Source: Treponema sp.
GTDB lineage: Bacteria; Spirochaetota; Spirochaetia; Treponematales; Breznakiellaceae
DNA length: 8,871 bases
Assembly (NCBI GenBank): GCA_031255615.1
Contig: JAIRSD010000057.1
Coordinates: forward strand, 1 to 8,871
Direction of reading: 5' to 3'
The translations under genes and the position numbers were made by a program. Positions 5,011 to 8,871 of this stretch are shown here, one piece after another (positions within the stretch are counted from its first letter, which is position 1; each line of letters begins with the position of its first letter). The notes beneath the pieces are model-generated. The model was given only the letters and a program-made list of their open reading frames with translations. It made no database searches and was not told the DNA's origin.

Positions 5011-6886
5011 ACTGCCCCATCCAAATTTGCAGGGAGGACGGCCCGGCCGTTTCGCCCTTGTTTTTTTTGTGGTGACGGCGGTCCTTTTCGGGGCGTATTT
5101 TTTCCGGGGGGAGGGGCGGCCGTCGGCAAGGGATATCAGATATTCGGATTTTTTGCGCTATGTGGAACAGAATCAGGTAGAATCCGTAACGATCCACGAC
5201 AATAATTCTGTTGATATATTTCTTAAGGGAAACAGCGGTTCCGCCGGTATTCCCATGAAAACCCTTATTCCCTACCATGATCCCGGTTTGATGAGCGCCC
5301 TGCGGGAAAAAAACATCAATGTTTCCGGGGCGGTTTCGGGAATCAGTCCCTGGCGTATCGTTCTGGAATTCCTTCCCTGGCTTATCGGATTTGGATTCAT
5401 CTGGTTCATGTTCCGCAATATGCAGGGTTCGGGGAACAGGGCCTTTCAATTTGGTAAAAGCCGGGCGAAACGGTATCAGGATGAAGGGAAGAAAGTTACA
5501 TTTAGCGACGTGGCGGGCCAGCGGGACGCGAAGTATGAATTGGAAGAGGTGGTAGCCTTTCTAAAGAATCCGCAGAAATTTACCAAAATGGGGGCCCGGA
5601 TTCCCAAGGGGGTGCTCCTGGTAGGGATGCCCGGCACGGGGAAAACCCTCATGGCCCGGGCCGTGGCGGGGGAGGCCGGCGTCGCCTATTTCCACATGTC
5701 GGGTTCTGATTTTGTCGAGATGTTCGTCGGCGTAGGCGCCAGCCGGGTTCGGGATCTCTTTGAGCAGGGCCGCCGCAGCGCCCCCTGCATCATCTTTATC
5801 GACGAACTTGACGCCGTGGGACGGACCCGGGGAGCGGGTTACGGCGGCGGCCACGATGAACGGGAGCAGACTCTTAATCAGCTCCTGGTGGAAATGGACG
5901 GTTTTGATTCCAAGGACGGGGTGATCATCCTTGCGGCCACCAACCGGCCCGACGTGCTGGATCCGGCCCTGCTGCGGCCCGGACGTTTTGACCGGCAGGT
6001 GGTGGTGGCTATGCCGGATATAAAGGAGCGGGAAGCCATCCTTAACATTCACGCCGCAAAGATCCCCCTGGGGAAAGATATCGACCTTTCCCGTATCGCC
6101 CGGGCAAGCCCCGGCATGAGCGGCGCGGATATTGCCAACCTGGTGAATGAAGCCGCCCTTTTTGCGGCCCGCAAAGACAAGGCGGAAGTGGGGATGCCGG
6201 ATTTCGAGGAGGCCCGGGACAAGATCCTGATGGGAGTGGCCCGGACTACCCTGGTGATTTCCGACAAGGAACGGCGGATGACCGCCGTCCACGAGGCGGG
6301 CCACGCCCTGCTTCACTATTTCCTGAAAAACGCCGATCCCCTTCACAAAGTTACGGTGGTGCCCCATGGCCGGGCATTGGGTATGGCTATGTCCCTTCCC
6401 GTGGAAGACGCCTACAGCCGCACCAAGGGTTGGATAGAAGACCGGATCGTTATCTGTTACGGCGGTTGGATCGCGGAAAAGTTGTTCTACGACGAAACGA
6501 CTACCGGTACCAAGCAGGATATTCAGCAGGCCACCGACATGGCCCATCACATGGTTTGTGAATGGGGTATGGCCGAGGAATTGGGGCCCGTGGCCTATGG
6601 CCAGGAAGACGAACCCATATTCCTGGGCAAGGAAATCGCCCGCCACAAGGATTATAGTGAAGATACCGCCCGGCGCATTGACAAGGCGGTCAAGGAAATC
6701 CTTGACCGGGCCCGGGAGCAGGCCCGGAGTATCCTGGAATCCCATAAGGGGGAACTGGAGAAACTGGCCGATACCCTTATCGCCAGGGAAACTTTAACAG
6801 ATGATGAGGTGCGGGACATACTTGGACTTCCCCCCCGGGGGGATGCCGTTCCCCCTCCGGCCTCCGTCGCGGATTCTATATCCTAG
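4988..6886 (+). CDS. ftsH: ATP-dependent zinc metalloprotease FtsH
   Basis: Membrane-anchored hexameric AAA+ protease that extracts and degrades misfolded membrane proteins and selected cytosolic ones. With the ATG at 4988 it has 632 residues. In order: membrane segment at about 22-39, external domain, second membrane segment at about 123-142, TFSDVAG at the AAA start, Walker A GMPGTGKT (213-220), pore motif MFVGVGA (about 245-251), Walker B CIIFIDE (267-273), the second region of homology ending RPGRFDR (about 330-336), zinc site HEAGH (435-439) and the third zinc ligand D511 in TKQDIQQAT. All catalytic residues are present. Walker A has Met where GPPGTGKT is typical. The start is preferred over an in-frame TTG at 4976 because GGGGG (4978-4982) sits 5 bases before it. 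It overlaps the tilS end, suggesting translational coupling, and the next gene begins 9 bases after its stop. Confidence 0.97.
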   Translation: MLNNQNDKLPHPNLQGGRPGRFALVFFVVTAVLFGAYFFRGEGRPSARDIRYSDFLRYVEQNQVESVTIHDNNSVDIFLKGNSGSAGIPMKTLIPYHDPGLMSALREKNINVSGAVSGISPWRIVLEFLPWLIGFGFIWFMFRNMQGSGNRAFQFGKSRAKRYQDEGKKVTFSDVAGQRDAKYELEEVVAFLKNPQKFTKMGARIPKGVLLVGMPGTGKTLMARAVAGEAGVAYFHMSGSDFVEMFVGVGASRVRDLFEQGRRSAPCIIFIDELDAVGRTRGAGYGGGHDEREQTLNQLLVEMDGFDSKDGVIILAATNRPDVLDPALLRPGRFDRQVVVAMPDIKEREAILNIHAAKIPLGKDIDLSRIARASPGMSGADIANLVNEAALFAARKDKAEVGMPDFEEARDKILMGVARTTLVISDKERRMTAVHEAGHALLHYFLKNADPLHKVTVVPHGRALGMAMSLPVEDAYSRTKGWIEDRIVICYGGWIAEKLFYDETTTGTKQDIQQATDMAHHMVCEWGMAEELGPVAYGQEDEPIFLGKEIARHKDYSEDTARRIDKAVKEILDRAREQARSILESHKGELEKLADTLIARETLTDDEVRDILGLPPRGDAVPPPASVADSIS

Positions 6887-6895
6887 CGGCTGATC

Positions 6896-8677
6896 ATGGC
6901 TTTCCGTTTTCTGTGTCTTGCGGTCGTCCTGATCTTCCCCGGTTTTTCTGTTTTTCCCCAGTTGAACAGCACCGTCTCCCACGCGGTCTCAAGGGCCGCC
7001 GCGGAGCAGTATCTTTTAAAGGCCGAAGAGTTTATCGGGGAAGGCCGCTGGGAAAAAGCCCTGGACCTCCTGGAACGGGGCGCCGATTTTGCCGACGCGT
7101 CTTCGGATCTTTCTTATCTTTTGGCTCAAGCCAGGTACCATGAGAAGGTCCCCCTCCCCCGTGTTCTGGATGCCCTGAACCAGGCCGTTGCCGCCGGCAG
7201 TTGGGAGACATATTCTTTTACCCAAGCCTGCCTTCTGGAGGCGGAGATTCTGATCGCCCTGCGGAACTATTCCCGGGCCCTGCACAGCCTCGATCTGGCG
7301 GAACAGGGCATCCCCGGACAAGAAAGCTTTTCCGGCCCTGAGGAGGGGAGGGACCATAGGGGGCCCCTGGGGGAAGATGCGGCCCGTTCGGCCGTACTGC
7401 GGCTTCTCGCCTTGAAGGGGCTGCCGGAACCGCCGGAATTCCGCCGTTTTCTTATGTCCGCCATGAACCGCTATCCCCGGGATCCCCGGCCGGTGGAAAT
7501 ACTTTTTTCCTGGGCCGGCGGAGATACCGGTCCTTCGGAGGCGGATCGGGCCATGATCGATCTTGCCCTGCGAAGGCTTCCCCTTCTCCTGGATGAGTCT
7601 CCCCGGCTCGCTTATCTCGCGGCCCCTTTTATTCGGGATGCCGGGGAAGCCCGGCGGCTGGTGTCGGCATACCGGGCCCTGGGAGGGGCGGAAAAGGAAT
7701 CCCTCCCAGCAAGCATGGATCTGGGGCTTATTGACGATAGACAGGCGGTGGAGGGGCTGTTTGAAAACGGATCCGGCGCGGTCCTTGACAGGGGGCTCAT
7801 TCTCCGGATCTGGTCCCTTTTGCGGGACCGGGAGGGCCGTGATCTTTTTCGGCAAAGGCTGCTGGAATACTCCGGCCTGGTTAGTTCCGATTCCGACGGG
7901 GACGGACGGAGCGAATCACTGGTCCGTTACTCCGCCGGAATTCCTCAGGAGTACCGGGGGGACGCCGATCAGGACGGCTTTCCGGAGATGCGGGTTTTCT
8001 TTTCCCCTGAGGGGATCCCCCTTCAGGGAGAATTTACAACGGGGGGACGGCGGATTCGTATTCAGTGGGAACGGTACCCCGCCGTGTTGAAGGCGGAAAT
8101 GGAGAATGCGACCTTTATCGCCGTCCCAGAGAATTTCTTTTTCGCCCCCCTCCGTTTTGCCCCGCTGGTATCCGAGGATATGTCCGGCGGCATTGCGCCT
8201 CCCGGCGCCGGGGGGCCGGACTGCCTATATCCTGAATCGGACAGAGGGCAGGCGGAGCTTAATCCCCGTGTCCTGGTTGCTCAGGCCCTGGCTATTCAAC
8301 GGCCCAGTGAGGAATTTCCCGGAGCCGTTGAGCATATTGAGATGGAACGGGGAGTCCCCCGCCGGGCGCTGGAAATTTTGGATGGGAATATCGCGGCCTA
8401 TACCGAATTCAGTCTGGGTTTGCCCCGGATACAGCGGCTGGATCTTGACCTTGACGGCCGGATGGAAACCGTCCGGTATTTTCGGGAAGGCCGGGTCCTG
8501 GATTCCTTAAATCCGTTGAGTTATGAAAAAATACCCGAATTGATTGAAACCGATAGGGACCGGGATGGTTTATACGAAATGGGGGAACGGTTCCTTCCGG
8601 ATGGCGCCGTCGTGTATAGCTGGGATACCGACGGAGACGGTATCCGGGATTATGTGGAAACACGGAAGGGCAACTAG
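6896..8677 (+). CDS. Exported protein with helical repeats and five Asp-loop (DxDxDG) motifs
   Basis: I cannot assign a family name. The 593 residues begin with a likely signal peptide (hydrophobic core LCLAVVLIFPGF at about 6-17); Cys7 is too early for a lipobox, so it is probably periplasmic or secreted. Residues 30-135 are helical and TPR-like: EQYLLKAEEFIGEGRWEKAL and ALRNYSRALHSLDLA have the alternating Ala/Leu spacing. From residue 330 a different pattern appears: five D-x-D-x-D-G loops at about 332, 356, 516, 553 and 577, most followed by xxE, a short hydrophobic strand and a Gly turn, as in calcium-binding EF-like or FG-GAP loops. Two pairs are spaced 24 residues apart. The gene starts 9 bases after ftsH and has only a weak ribosome site, so it is probably translated by coupling. 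Its stop codon lies at the edge of an insertion sequence, so the C-terminus may be altered. Confidence 0.88.
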   Translation: MAFRFLCLAVVLIFPGFSVFPQLNSTVSHAVSRAAAEQYLLKAEEFIGEGRWEKALDLLERGADFADASSDLSYLLAQARYHEKVPLPRVLDALNQAVAAGSWETYSFTQACLLEAEILIALRNYSRALHSLDLAEQGIPGQESFSGPEEGRDHRGPLGEDAARSAVLRLLALKGLPEPPEFRRFLMSAMNRYPRDPRPVEILFSWAGGDTGPSEADRAMIDLALRRLPLLLDESPRLAYLAAPFIRDAGEARRLVSAYRALGGAEKESLPASMDLGLIDDRQAVEGLFENGSGAVLDRGLILRIWSLLRDREGRDLFRQRLLEYSGLVSSDSDGDGRSESLVRYSAGIPQEYRGDADQDGFPEMRVFFSPEGIPLQGEFTTGGRRIRIQWERYPAVLKAEMENATFIAVPENFFFAPLRFAPLVSEDMSGGIAPPGAGGPDCLYPESDRGQAELNPRVLVAQALAIQRPSEEFPGAVEHIEMERGVPRRALEILDGNIAAYTEFSLGLPRIQRLDLDLDGRMETVRYFREGRVLDSLNPLSYEKIPELIETDRDRDGLYEMGERFLPDGAVVYSWDTDGDGIRDYVETRKGN

Positions 8678-8871
8678 AAGGGTGTGTCATCTAAGACTGC
8701 ACAAATAATACAAAGTGTGCTATGCTGAGGCCATCTTGATAAGATGAGGTGGCATCACTATGAGAGGAAAGCACATCAAAATCGAACTAAGCGAGGAAGC
8801 GCGGAGCGAACTTGAAAAGTTCACCAGAACCGGGAAACACAGCGTTAAGCTGGTAAACCGGGCAAAAATAA
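8678..8871 (+). mobile_element. Left part of an IS630-type insertion sequence, truncated by window edge
   Basis: The transposase start at 8760, the drop in GC content after 8680 and the change of style from the housekeeping genes mark an inserted element. The exact left end is not proven. IS630 elements duplicate a TA target, and the TA in CTAG at 8674-8677 is a good candidate, so the terminal repeat may begin at 8677 or shortly after. A small hairpin, ATCTT (8733-8737) / AAGAT (8741-8745), precedes the gene. The right end lies outside the window. Confidence 0.65.
8760..8871 (+). CDS. IS630 family transposase, N-terminal fragment
   Basis: The 37 residues visible include LSEEARSELEKF, then RTGKHSVKLVNRAKI, the pattern at the N-terminus of many IS630-family (Tc1/mariner-like DDE) transposases, where the helix-turn-helix DNA-binding domain begins. 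The catalytic DDE part lies beyond the window. GAGGTGG (8746-8752) sits 7 bases before the ATG. AATAAT (8704-8709) could be a -10 box inside the element, but its -35 partner is unclear. Whether the full gene is intact cannot be judged. Confidence 0.72.
   Translation, partial: MRGKHIKIELSEEARSELEKFTRTGKHSVKLVNRAKI

Noticed and set aside
5561..6745. 394-codon minus-strand open frame opposite ftsH
   Set aside because: It is antisense to a fully conserved FtsH, arises from third-position GC bias, and has His/Gly/Pro-rich content unlike a real protein.

Overview
The window looks like a chromosomal segment from a GC-rich treponeme-like spirochaete. The case rests on the order spoVG, tRNA-Gln, rplY, tilS, ftsH, which from memory matches spirochaetes such as Borrelia and Treponema, and on the long Ctc-type L25 and the spirochaete flavour of FtsH. 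Termite-gut Treponema would fit the base composition, but that is inference.

Layout, left to right. Positions 1-404, minus strand: the 5' part of an unrecognised gene for a protein with a very acidic, tandemly repeated tail, cut by the window edge, with a good promoter. Positions 405-1057: a gene-free stretch holding at least eleven perfect hairpins packed into 629-975, followed by a promoter-like site directly before ispE. Then on the plus strand: ispE (isoprenoid precursor synthesis), spoVG (nucleic-acid-binding regulator), a hairpin cluster with an embedded candidate promoter, tRNA-Gln(UUG), a 260-base leader, rplY (long L25/Ctc), a strong terminator-like hairpin, tilS (TTG start), ftsH (overlapping tilS), and a gene for an exported protein with a helical N-terminal part and five Asp-loop repeats. 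The final 190 bases are the left part of an insertion sequence with the start of an IS630-type transposase.

Two likely transcription units carry housekeeping functions. ispE-spoVG is one. tilS-ftsH-exported protein is the other; its genes overlap or lie 9 bases apart. tRNA-Gln, L25 and TilS all serve translation, and FtsH is the membrane quality-control protease. The peptidyl-tRNA hydrolase gene that commonly sits between rplY and tilS is absent here.

The most unusual structure is the hairpin array upstream of ispE. Its stems differ in sequence, yet each is perfectly self-complementary, and several share a TCC-containing loop. No known element explains it from the sequence alone.
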